From NCBI GenBank assembly GCA_910586535.1, contig CAJUHS010000020.1, positions 1 to 45,159 of the forward strand: a stretch of 45,159 bases of DNA. The letters are read 5' to 3'. The DNA comes from an uncultured Oscillospiraceae bacterium (GTDB lineage: Bacteria; Bacillota; Clostridia; Oscillospirales; Ruminococcaceae). The translations under genes were made by a program, and so were the position numbers. The notes under the pieces were generated by a model that saw nothing but the letters and a program-made list of their open reading frames with translations, was not told the DNA's origin and did no database searches. Below, piece after piece: positions 32,485 to 39,744 of the stretch (position 1 is its first letter; each line of letters starts with the position of its first letter).

Positions 32485-33909
32485 ATGATCAACATTTTAT
32501 ATGCGGCGTCGGAAGCTGTTCCTTATGCCGCTTCGGGCGGACTTGCCGACGTTGCGGGTTCTCTTCCCCGCGCTCTCAATAATGCCGGACAGGACTGCCG
32601 CGTGGTTCTTCCCCTGTACAAAAACGTTAAGCCGGAGCTTCGTTCGTCCCTCGAATTTATCACCAACTTTACCGTTGACGTGGGCTGGCGCAGACAGTAC
32701 TGCGGCGTGTTCAAGGGCGAGGTGAACGGTGTTATATACTATCTGCTGGACAACGAATACTACTTCGGCAGAGACGGTCTCTACGGCTTTTATGATGACT
32801 GTGAGCGCTTTGTGTTCCTGTCCCGTGCTATAATGGAAATGCTTAAGCACATCGGCTGGAAGCCCGAGGTAATCAACTGCAACGACTGGCAGACCGCGCT
32901 TGTTCCCGTTTACTATAACGTGTTCTATAAATATCAGTACGGTTACGACAACATCAAAACCGTATTCACTATCCATAATATCCAGTATCAGGGCAAATAC
33001 GGCATGGAAGTACTCAATGAGGTATTGGGCATACCTATGTATCACACAAAGCTGCTGGAATACGACGGCTGCGTGAACCTGATGAAAGGCGCGTTTGAAT
33101 GCGCCGATAAGATCACAACAGTATCCCCCAGCTACGCATGGGAAATCCTCGACCCATGGTACTCCCACGGTCTGGACAGAGCTCTCGTTAACAAGCAGTA
33201 TAAGCTCTGCGGTTTCCTTAACGGTATCGACGTTGACACGTTCAATCCTGAAAAGGATCCGCTGCTGACAAAGAATTTTTCCGTAAAGAATCTGAAGGGC
33301 AAGGCGGAGTGCAAAAAGGCTCTGCTGAACGAGCTTCACCTCCAGGAGGGCGACGAGCCTGTTATCGGCATCATTACAAGATTTGTTTCCCACAAGGGTA
33401 TAGACCTTATCAAGTATGTCTTTGAGGACATGGTGAACATGGGCTGCAAATTTGCGATACTGGGTTCTGGCGAGAAGATATACGAGGACTTCTTCAAGGA
33501 AATGGCTTGGAGGCACCCCGACAAGGTAAGCGCCACTATCGGCTTCATACCCGATCTGGCAAGACGTATCTACTCGTCGGCGGATATGTTCCTTATGCCG
33601 TCCCAGAGTGAGCCCTGCGGACTTGCTCAAATGATATCGCTTCGTTACGGTACTATTCCTATCGTCCGTGAAACAGGCGGTCTGCGCGACAGTATCCGCG
33701 ACGCGGGAGGCGAAAACGGCAACGGCTTTACTTTCAAGACCTATAACGCTCACGATATGTTTGACGCTGTACGCCGTGCAAAGGAGTACTACGACAACAA
33801 GTCCGAGTGGAAAAATCTCATGATTGCCGCTATGAAGAACGACTACAGCTGGGCGGTTTCCGCAGAGCTGTACATGGGACTTTACAGAGAGCTTGCGGGG
33901 CACGAATAA
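32485..33909 (+). CDS. glgA: glycogen synthase (ADP-glucose type)
   Basis: A 474-aa GT5 enzyme that adds glucose from ADP-glucose to the growing alpha-1,4 chain. The N-terminal substrate loop is PYAASGGLADVAGSLP; in E. coli the matching site is KTGGL, so the first residue of the motif is Ser here. The C-terminal nucleotide site has ITRFVSHKGIDL and the catalytic EPCGLAQMISLRYGTIPIVRETGGL. The start follows AGGAAAGGAC. It ends the operon, and a bidirectional terminator lies 19 bases after its stop. Confidence 0.95.
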   Translation: MINILYAASEAVPYAASGGLADVAGSLPRALNNAGQDCRVVLPLYKNVKPELRSSLEFITNFTVDVGWRRQYCGVFKGEVNGVIYYLLDNEYYFGRDGLYGFYDDCERFVFLSRAIMEMLKHIGWKPEVINCNDWQTALVPVYYNVFYKYQYGYDNIKTVFTIHNIQYQGKYGMEVLNEVLGIPMYHTKLLEYDGCVNLMKGAFECADKITTVSPSYAWEILDPWYSHGLDRALVNKQYKLCGFLNGIDVDTFNPEKDPLLTKNFSVKNLKGKAECKKALLNELHLQEGDEPVIGIITRFVSHKGIDLIKYVFEDMVNMGCKFAILGSGEKIYEDFFKEMAWRHPDKVSATIGFIPDLARRIYSSADMFLMPSQSEPCGLAQMISLRYGTIPIVRETGGLRDSIRDAGGENGNGFTFKTYNAHDMFDAVRRAKEYYDNKSEWKNLMIAAMKNDYSWAVSAELYMGLYRELAGHE

Positions 33910-33927
33910 TATCGGGAATTAAAAATC

Positions 33928-33961
33928 AAAAGCGTACCGTTTTAAGGCGGTGCGCTTTTAT
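33928..33961. terminator. bidirectional terminator between glgA and tetR-type gene
   Basis: AAAAGCGTACCG and CGGTGCGCTTTT form a 12-bp stem with one G-T pair, with an A-run on the left and a T-run on the right. It serves both the rightward glg operon and the leftward regulator gene. Confidence 0.85.
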
Positions 33962-33966
33962 TTGGA

Positions 33967-34515
33967 TTATTCACCGCTTATCATAGCAATGCGTTTGGTT
34001 ATATATTCCGTGGTATCGCCTATTGCAGACACAAGCTTGTCCGTATCGTATTTCATATTTTCCGCAAAGGCATAATATCCCCCCTTGATTGAATACGTCA
34101 GCAGTACGTTTATTTCAGCCACGTTCTCGTATTCCGGGTGCTTTTCAAATAAAAATTTTTTAAGCTCTTTTTCTATTCTGTCTACAAGAATACTGCGCCG
34201 TTCGTTTGAAAATATGATATCAATAAGCGTTTGATTTGCGGTAAATCCCTCGATCAGTTCCTTAACAAACGTTCTTGGGTCGGACACGACTGCGTCGGGG
34301 TGTTCTATGCTGTTGAAAACATTTTCAAACAGCTCGTTTTCAAGAGCTTCGGACAGATCGTATATGTCCTTATAGTGCAGATAAAATGTTGCTTTATTTA
34401 TCTGAGCAACATTCGACAGTTCCTTGACGGTTATACGTTCAAGGGGCTTTTTTGAGCGCAGGGTCAAAAATGAGTTTATAATACTTTTCTTTGTTTTTTG
34501 TATACGGAGATCCAT
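33967..34515 (-). CDS. TetR-family transcriptional regulator
   Basis: A 182-aa protein; ATG 34515 follows GGGAGGAAAC. The N-terminal helix-turn-helix reads ITVKELSNVAQINKATFYLHYKDIYDLSE (residues about 28-56), typical of TetR. The C-terminal domain is an all-helical ligand-sensing fold of the TetR_C_8-like kind. It is divergent from the second glgB, and inverted copies of a 16-mer sit in the shared promoter region, so it probably controls that gene and itself. Ligand unknown. Confidence 0.9.
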   Translation of the reverse strand: MDLRIQKTKKSIINSFLTLRSKKPLERITVKELSNVAQINKATFYLHYKDIYDLSEALENELFENVFNSIEHPDAVVSDPRTFVKELIEGFTANQTLIDIIFSNERRSILVDRIEKELKKFLFEKHPEYENVAEINVLLTYSIKGGYYAFAENMKYDTDKLVSAIGDTTEYITKRIAMISGE

Positions 34516-34548
34516 TGTTTCCTCCCGATAATAATTGACTGTTTTTTT

Positions 34549-34564
34549 ACTGTAGTCGCATAAT
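34549..34564. promoter_or_regulatory. operator-like 16-mer, copy 1
   Basis: ACTGTAGTCGCATAAT on the + strand, 34 bases upstream of the regulator's ATG. Its near-copy lies inverted at 34629-34644. Candidate TetR-regulator binding half of the divergent control region. Confidence 0.5.
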
Positions 34565-34587
34565 CGACATAAAACGATAATTGCCGA

Positions 34588-34616
34588 TTGAATATGCCGA
34601 AATATTTTTATATAAT
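34588..34616 (+). promoter_or_regulatory. promoter of the second glgB
   Basis: TTGAAT, a 17-base spacer and TATAAT, 49 bases before the ATG. The operator-like copy 2 lies just downstream of it, around the expected transcription start, a classic repressor position. Confidence 0.65.
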
Positions 34617-34628
34617 TGATTATAGCAC

Positions 34629-34644
34629 AATAAGCGACAACAGT
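34629..34644. promoter_or_regulatory. operator-like 16-mer, copy 2 (inverted)
   Basis: Read on the minus strand it is ACTGTTGTCGCTTATT, matching copy 1 at 13 of 16 positions; all three differences are A/T swaps. It lies between the second glgB promoter and its ATG. Confidence 0.5.
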
Positions 34645-34665
34645 CAAATAAAACGGAGGATAAAA

Positions 34666-36429
34666 ATGGATCTGTACGGATTTTACACAGGAACTGTATT
34701 TGACGCCTACGAGTACTTAGGCGCGCACAGACAAAGCAAGGGATATGTTTTCAGAGTGTTTGCTCCCGGAGCGCAGAGGGTGGCCTTGCTGGGGGACTTC
34801 ACCGGCTGGCAGGAATGGGAAATGAACCGCGTGAACGACGGAAACTTTTTTGAACTGTACGCCGAAAAAGCCGAAAAGGGAATGAAATATCTGCACAGGA
34901 TATATGACAAGCGGGGAGGCTTTACTGACCATTGCGATATTTACGGTTTCGGTATGGAGCTTCGTCCCGATTTTAAGTCGGTGCTTACAGACCTGAACTC
35001 CTATAGCTTTGGGGACGAAAAATGGCTGAGCGGCAGGACGGACTGCAAAAACAAGCCTCTAAATATTTATGAAATGCATATGGGGTCGTGGCGCAGGAAA
35101 GAGGACGGCTCATGGTACAGCTACAGCGAGCTTGCGGATATACTTATTCCCTATGTTAAGGGAATGGGGTACAACTATATCGAGTTTATGCCGCTGAGCG
35201 AGCACCCGTGCGACGAATCATGGGGATATCAGAATACCGGCTTTTTCAGTCCCACGTCGCGGTACGGCAGCGCCGAACAGCTTATGGAGCTTGTGGATAA
35301 GTGTCACCGAAACGGTATCGGCGTTATTATGGATTTTGTTCCTGTACACTTCGCTGTTGACAGCTACGGTATAGGGAATTATGACGGCACAGCGTTGTAC
35401 GAATACCCGCACAGCGACGTTGGGGTAAGCGAATGGGGCAGCAGCAATTTTATGCACTCCCGCGGAGAGGTGCGCAGCTTTTTGCAGTCATGCGCGTATT
35501 ACTGGCTTAAAGAATTTCACTTCGACGGTATAAGAATGGACGCCATAAGCAGGATACTGTACTGGCAGGGCGAAGAAAAACGCGGCGTTAACGGCCGCGG
35601 CGTTGAATTTATCAGAGTCATGAACAAGGGCCTCAAGGAGCGCATTCCGAACTGTATACTGATAGCGGAGGATTCCACCAATTACCCCGGCGTGACAAAG
35701 CCTGCGGACAGCGGCGGTCTGGGTTTCGACTATAAGTGGGACATGGGCTTTATGAACGATACGCTGAATTATTTCAGAACGGCTCCCGAATACAGAATCA
35801 GGGACTACCATAAGCTTACATTTTCCATGATGTACTATTACGGAGAAAATTATCTTCTGCCCTTTTCCCACGACGAGAATGTCCACGGAAAGGCTACGGT
35901 ACTGCAAAAGATGAACGGTCAGTATGAGGATAAATTTCCGCAGGCAAGGGCTTTGTATCTGTATATGTATATGCACCCCGGCAAGAAGCTGAACTTTATG
36001 GGCGGGGAAATAGGTCAGCTCCGCGAGTGGGACGAAAGCCGCGAACAGGACTGGAACATACTGAAATATCCCAATCACGACAGCTTCTGTGAGTTCATGA
36101 AAAGCCTGAACAAGCTGTACCTTTCGCACTCCGCTATGTATGAGGGTGACTATGACCGAAACGGTTTCAGGTGGATAGACTGCAATAATACCGAAAACTG
36201 CCTGTACGCCGTTGAACGGAAAAGCGGAAATGAAACGCTTGCGGCAGTATTCAATTTCAGCGATACAGAAAAAAGCTATTCTTTATGTACCGAAAACGAA
36301 GACGTTTCTGCCGAAGTATTGATACATACCGACTGGTACAGGTTCGGGGGGGACTCTGAAGAGAAAAATTCCGTTGATTTGCAAAATATTGTTTTGCCGC
36401 GGTTTTCGGGTATTCTGTTCAGGCTTTAA
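34666..36429 (+). CDS. glgB: 1,4-alpha-glucan branching enzyme (second copy)
   Basis: A 587-aa GH13 branching enzyme; ATG 34666 follows CGGAGG. It is about 100 aa shorter than the first copy and lacks the basic tail. A CBM48 module (about 15-115) precedes the barrel. Catalytic residues are preserved in GIRMDAISRILYW (Asp), LIAEDSTNYPG (Glu) and FSHDENVHG (Asp). The sequence clearly differs from copy one, so it is not a recent duplicate. It stands alone under its own promoter opposite a TetR-type gene, suggesting it is used under different conditions. It may set a different branch length or act during glycogen remodelling. Confidence 0.93.
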   Translation: MDLYGFYTGTVFDAYEYLGAHRQSKGYVFRVFAPGAQRVALLGDFTGWQEWEMNRVNDGNFFELYAEKAEKGMKYLHRIYDKRGGFTDHCDIYGFGMELRPDFKSVLTDLNSYSFGDEKWLSGRTDCKNKPLNIYEMHMGSWRRKEDGSWYSYSELADILIPYVKGMGYNYIEFMPLSEHPCDESWGYQNTGFFSPTSRYGSAEQLMELVDKCHRNGIGVIMDFVPVHFAVDSYGIGNYDGTALYEYPHSDVGVSEWGSSNFMHSRGEVRSFLQSCAYYWLKEFHFDGIRMDAISRILYWQGEEKRGVNGRGVEFIRVMNKGLKERIPNCILIAEDSTNYPGVTKPADSGGLGFDYKWDMGFMNDTLNYFRTAPEYRIRDYHKLTFSMMYYYGENYLLPFSHDENVHGKATVLQKMNGQYEDKFPQARALYLYMYMHPGKKLNFMGGEIGQLREWDESREQDWNILKYPNHDSFCEFMKSLNKLYLSHSAMYEGDYDRNGFRWIDCNNTENCLYAVERKSGNETLAAVFNFSDTEKSYSLCTENEDVSAEVLIHTDWYRFGGDSEEKNSVDLQNIVLPRFSGILFRL

Positions 36430-36514
36430 TCGGTTTGAACTAACGGAAAAACCAGATGTTGGCTTTTAGGAAACCGCGTTGGGGTTTTTAGTGCTGAATT
36501 GGCTGCCTATGGGA

Positions 36515-36554
36515 TTAAAAAACTGCGCGGACACAGGTCTGCGCAGTTTTTTAA
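36515..36554. terminator. bidirectional terminator between glgB2 and metY
   Basis: TTAAAAAACTGCGC and GCGCAGTTTTTTAA form a perfect 14-bp stem. A- and T-runs flank it on both strands, so it works for both convergent genes. Confidence 0.9.
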
Positions 36555-36627
36555 TCAATTTAAATACTTATGATATCAGGCGCCGGGTTCGTGCTGTTTG
36601 GCACACTTTTCAGCGGTTGCGGTGCGG

Positions 36628-37914
36628 TTATATTTTATCAAACGCCTGCTTAAGGTCTGCAAGAATATCCTCAATGTTTTCAAGTCCCACGGAGAACCTT
36701 ATCAGACCGCCGTCGATTCCCGCCGCGGCAAGCTGTTCGTCGGTAAGCTGACGGTGTGTTGCGGAGGCGGGGTGAAGCACGCAGGTGCGGATATCCGCAA
36801 CGTGCACTTCATTTGAAGCAAGTGTAAGGCTGTCCATAAACTTGACTGCCGTATCCCTGCCTCCCTTTATGGAGAAGGAAATTACGCCGCTTGTACCGAG
36901 AGGAAGATATTTATCCGCTAAAGCTTTGTACTTATTTCCTTCCAGCGCAGGGTAGGAAACAAAGTTCACCTTTCCTGTGCTTTCGATAAACTTGGCGGCG
37001 GTTATCGCGTTTTCGCAGTAACGTTTCATTCTTACGTGAAGGGTTTCCAGACCCAGATTGAGCAGGAACGAGCTGTTTGCTGCGGGATAGCAGCCGAAGT
37101 CCCTCATAAGCTGCATTCTTGCCTTTACGATGTAAGGGGCAAAGGAGTACTGTTCAGTGTAGACGATACCGTGATAGCTGTCGTCAGGCTCGGTCATGCA
37201 GGGGAATTTTCCGCTCGTCCAGTCGAATCTGCCCGAGTCAACAATAACTCCGCCTACCTGAACGGCGTGTCCGTCCATGTACTTGGATGTGGAGTGCATA
37301 ACGATATCAGCGCCCCACTCGATAGGACGGCACAGTATCGGCGTTGCAAAGGTATTGTCCACAATAAGCGGTACGCCGTGTGCGTGAGCAGCTTTCGCCC
37401 ATTTTTCAATATCGAGAACAGTCAGCGCGGGGTTAGCTATAGTCTCACCGAAAACAGCCTTTGTGTTTGGCTTGAAAGCGGCGCTAAGCTCTTCCTCGGT
37501 AGCGTCAATGTCAACCCAGATGCATTCTATGCCCATTTTTTTCAGGGTAACTCCGAAAAGGTTTATGGTTCCGCCGTAAATGGACGATGAAGCAATAAAG
37601 CTGTCGCCGGCTTCGCAGATGTTAAGTATGGACAGCAGGGAAGCCGCCTGTCCGCTGGAGGTGCACATTGCCGCGACTCCGCCCTCTAAAGCGGCGATCT
37701 TCTTCTCAACCGCGTCGGTGGTGGGGTTCTCAAACCGCGAGTATATAAGGCTTTTGGTAGGATCGTCAAAAACTGCGGCAACGTCGTCTGTGGAGTCGTA
37801 AACATAGGTAGTGCTCTGCACAATGGGTACTACGCGGGGCTCGCCGTTTTTGGGGGTATAGCCCGCGTGAAGGCATTTGGTCTCGATTTTGGCGTTTGGA
37901 TTAAGTTCTTTCAT
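36628..37914 (-). CDS. metY: O-acetylhomoserine sulfhydrylase (aminocarboxypropyltransferase)
   Basis: A 428-aa PLP enzyme of the Cys/Met metabolism family. It converts O-acetylhomoserine plus sulfide to homocysteine in methionine synthesis. KCLHAGYTPKNGEPRVVPIVQSTTYVYDS is the N-terminal tetramer block, SSGQAASLLSILNICEAGD the cofactor-phosphate site, and the PLP Lys is in MHSTSKYMDGH. The length of ~425 and the insertion around DDSYHGIVY favour MetY over the shorter MetB/MetC (~380 aa). It has its own promoter and a good AAAGGAG site. No SAM riboswitch is visible in the short leader. Confidence 0.93.
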   Translation of the reverse strand: MKELNPNAKIETKCLHAGYTPKNGEPRVVPIVQSTTYVYDSTDDVAAVFDDPTKSLIYSRFENPTTDAVEKKIAALEGGVAAMCTSSGQAASLLSILNICEAGDSFIASSSIYGGTINLFGVTLKKMGIECIWVDIDATEEELSAAFKPNTKAVFGETIANPALTVLDIEKWAKAAHAHGVPLIVDNTFATPILCRPIEWGADIVMHSTSKYMDGHAVQVGGVIVDSGRFDWTSGKFPCMTEPDDSYHGIVYTEQYSFAPYIVKARMQLMRDFGCYPAANSSFLLNLGLETLHVRMKRYCENAITAAKFIESTGKVNFVSYPALEGNKYKALADKYLPLGTSGVISFSIKGGRDTAVKFMDSLTLASNEVHVADIRTCVLHPASATHRQLTDEQLAAAGIDGGLIRFSVGLENIEDILADLKQAFDKI

Positions 37915-37953
37915 TTTATATTCTCCTTTAACAAATTACAGAATTTCTAATAA

Positions 37954-37982
37954 ATTATAGCATATTTTTCCGCGGATTGCAA
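37954..37982 (-). promoter_or_regulatory. promoter of metY
   Basis: On the minus strand TTGCAA, a 17-base spacer and TATAAT, with about 40 bases of leader before the ATG. This leaves no room for an S-box. Confidence 0.8.
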
Positions 37983-38012
37983 GGTTTATCCCAGCGTATT
38001 TTTTGGGGACGA

Positions 38013-38210
38013 TCAGCGGTCGTTTTCAAGTCCGTATTTACGGTAAAATTCTTCAATATCGGCGTTGGTGCGGACAAGCTCGGCGGAATGCAGCTTTTTG
38101 TCGGCTGCGCTGTAAAATCCGATAGTTTTCTCGCCGGTGCATATGCTTGATTCGATCTTGATATCTTCCGGCGTGAAGCCGTCGGGGATAGGCAGTATCT
38201 TCTTTTTCAC
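38013..38210 (-). CDS. small hypothetical protein
   Basis: A 65-aa protein starting at GTG 38210, 9 bases after AAAGGA. The longer frame that begins at an ATG at 38252 is ruled out because that ATG lies inside the -10 box of the promoter at 38251-38279. The sequence MKKKILPIPDGFTPEDIKIE, then a CTGEKTIGFYSAADKK block, is not recognised. It is soluble and acidic-basic mixed. Confidence 0.65.
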   Translation of the reverse strand: MKKKILPIPDGFTPEDIKIESSICTGEKTIGFYSAADKKLHSAELVRTNADIEEFYRKYGLENDR

Positions 38211-38250
38211 CGCAAACAAATCCTTTCGCAAATCGCAGTAATTCAGAAAC

Positions 38251-38279
38251 ATTATAACGCTTTCGGGGGATTTTTGCAA
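38251..38279 (-). promoter_or_regulatory. promoter inside the end of the GNAT gene
   Basis: On the minus strand TTGCAA, a 17-base spacer and TATAAT. It overlaps the last codons of the acetyltransferase at 38252 and drives the small gene at 38013-38210. Confidence 0.7.
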
Positions 38280-38833
38280 GACCTATGCTCTTCTTTCAGT
38301 ATTGCGTAAAAGCTAATGTCGAGAAGCTCGCCCGACGTTGCACGGAAAAACTGCCTAAATGTTCCCTCGTATGTCAGACCGCATTTCTGCATTACCCGTC
38401 CGGAAGCAGGATTTTTCACTGCGTGGGCTGCCGTGATCCGGTTGAAGCCGACGTTAAAAAGATATGGAATTACCGCAGAAAAAGCTTCGGTCATAATCCC
38501 GTTTCCCCACCAGTTCTTTCCGATACAGTAACCTATCTCCGCCGCGTCGGTATTATCATGTATACGGACAACGCCTATGCTGCCTATGGGTTCGCTGATG
38601 TCTTTCAGAACTATCGCCCAGTTATAGCAGGAATTTTCGTTGTACTCCGCTGCCCACATATTTACAACGAACTCGCTGTCCGAAACGCTTCGGTGAGCGT
38701 TCCATGTAAGAAATCTCGTAACATCCCTGTCTCCTGCCCAGTTTTTGTACATCAGCGGAGCGTCCCTGCTTCTGAACGGCCGGAGGATAAGCCTGTCTGT
38801 CTCGATGATTTTTGTGCCTTTATGGTTTAACAT
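38252..38833 (-). CDS. GNAT N-acetyltransferase, RimJ/RimL-like
   Basis: A 193-aa protein. ETDRLILRPFRSRDAPLMYKNWAGD is the typical start of the RimJ/RimL group. The acetyl-CoA site is GYCIGKNWWGNGIMTEAFSA and NPASGRVMQKCGLTYEGTFRQ is the C-terminal block. It transfers acetyl from acetyl-CoA to an amine; the substrate (protein N-terminus, antibiotic or small molecule) is not visible. The ribosome binding site before the ATG is weak (AGGAC region). Confidence 0.9.
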   Translation of the reverse strand: MLNHKGTKIIETDRLILRPFRSRDAPLMYKNWAGDRDVTRFLTWNAHRSVSDSEFVVNMWAAEYNENSCYNWAIVLKDISEPIGSIGVVRIHDNTDAAEIGYCIGKNWWGNGIMTEAFSAVIPYLFNVGFNRITAAHAVKNPASGRVMQKCGLTYEGTFRQFFRATSGELLDISFYAILKEEHRSCKNPPKAL

Positions 38834-38942
38834 TGTTTATCAGTCCTTTGTAACAAAGTGTTTATCGGAATATTTAACCATGCGACGAGAGGACTGCAAA
38901 ACATTGCAATATGTATAATTATCCTATAAATTACAATGAGTA

Positions 38943-39440
38943 TTATATTCTTGCAGCCATGGGAGTGTACTGAATGCCGTCGGCAAGAAGCTGTATGTTC
39001 GTTTGGCGGAAGCCCATAGCATGGTAGAACGGTATGCCGCAGTCGCTTGCGTTTACCGTTATTCTTTTTGTACCGTGGGACAAGGCTTCGGCTTTTGCCG
39101 CGGCGTAAAGCATTCGTCCTATCCCCTGACGGTGAAAGTCGGAGCGTACAAACGCAAGGCTGATATGCTCGCAGTCCCGCAGAGCGATCATGCCGGCAAG
39201 CTCATTTCCGCAGTAACAGCTCCATACTGCGAAGCTGCCGTTCTTAAACATTTCTTTAACTTTTTTTCCCCACAGGAACGACAGGAAGCTCTCCGCTCCG
39301 CGTTTGGTAAAGGTAGGAGCTTCAAACTGCATGAACACGTTTTCCGCAAGCGTAAAAGCGGCGTGAAGCTCGTCCTCCGCTGTAATTCTTTTTATTGCAG
39401 TATCGTTTGGGGTATGTATTTTATTAGTTTTGACCGTCAC
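38943..39440 (-). CDS. GNAT N-acetyltransferase
   Basis: A 165-aa acetyltransferase. The acetyl-CoA loop is ISLAFVRSDFHRQGIGRMLYAAAKAEA, followed by VNASDCGIPFYHAMGF, the common ending of the Acetyltransf_1 group. Substrate unknown. It lies on the same strand as the RimJ-like gene 109 bases away, and is not similar to it beyond the fold. GGGGAC before the ATG is a modest ribosome binding site. Confidence 0.88.
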   Translation of the reverse strand: MTVKTNKIHTPNDTAIKRITAEDELHAAFTLAENVFMQFEAPTFTKRGAESFLSFLWGKKVKEMFKNGSFAVWSCYCGNELAGMIALRDCEHISLAFVRSDFHRQGIGRMLYAAAKAEALSHGTKRITVNASDCGIPFYHAMGFRQTNIQLLADGIQYTPMAARI

Positions 39441-39465
39441 AAATATCGTCCCCTTTAAAAGTTAT

Positions 39466-39505
39466 ATAAAAATAAAAGCGGCTTAAAGGCAATGCTTTAA
39501 GCCGC
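39466..39505 (-). terminator. terminator of the small transcription unit
   Basis: On the minus strand GCGGCTTAAAG and CTTTAAGCCGC form a perfect 11-bp stem followed by TTTTATTTTTAT. Confidence 0.85.
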
Positions 39506-39536
39506 ACTATACACAATTCGCAGAAAAAGAACCGCT

Positions 39537-39650
39537 TCAGCGTCCGGAGCGTTTTGGGTACAGCAGCCTAAAGCCATGGCACATCACGTACATGACTTCT
39601 TTTCCCATTGCTGTATTTGCTCTGTATTCTGTAAAAGCGGCAGTTCTCAT
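39537..39650 (-). CDS. 37-aa small protein in its own transcription unit
   Basis: ATG 39650 is preceded by GAAAGGA at 12 bases. The peptide starts MRTAAFTEYRANTAMGKEVM and ends RLLYPKRSGR; it is basic and contains one Cys and one His. A perfect promoter (39680-39708) and a strong terminator (39466-39505) bound it, giving a transcript of about 200 bases. I do not recognise the family. It could also be a small RNA with an incidental ORF. Confidence 0.55.
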   Translation of the reverse strand: MRTAAFTEYRANTAMGKEVMYVMCHGFRLLYPKRSGR

Positions 39651-39679
39651 TTCGGAAAATCCTTTCAATGTTTTTTGTA

Positions 39680-39708
39680 AGTATACACCATGTTACTGCG
39701 TTTGTCAA
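39680..39708 (-). promoter_or_regulatory. promoter of the small transcription unit
   Basis: On the minus strand TTGACA, a 17-base spacer and TATACT: close to perfect consensus and stronger than most promoters in this window. Confidence 0.8.
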
Positions 39709-39744
39709 TAGGAAACCGAAAAATAATAAATAAATTTAAGGGTA

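Noticed and set aside
32497..33903. A 468-aa minus-strand ORF opposite glgA
   Set aside because: glgA is complete and well conserved on the + strand; the antisense frame stays open because of codon bias and matches no family.
36628..37914. Cystathionine gamma-synthase or lyase instead of MetY
   Set aside because: Length near 428 aa and the family insertion fit O-acetylhomoserine sulfhydrylase better than the ~380-aa MetB/MetC group.
37915..37982. A SAM (S-box) riboswitch before metY
   Set aside because: The promoter lies about 40 bases before the start, leaving no space for the aptamer and no terminator hairpin.
38211..38279. An N-terminal extension of the small gene at 38013
   Set aside because: The extended start codon lies inside the -10 element of its own promoter, so it could not be transcribed from there.
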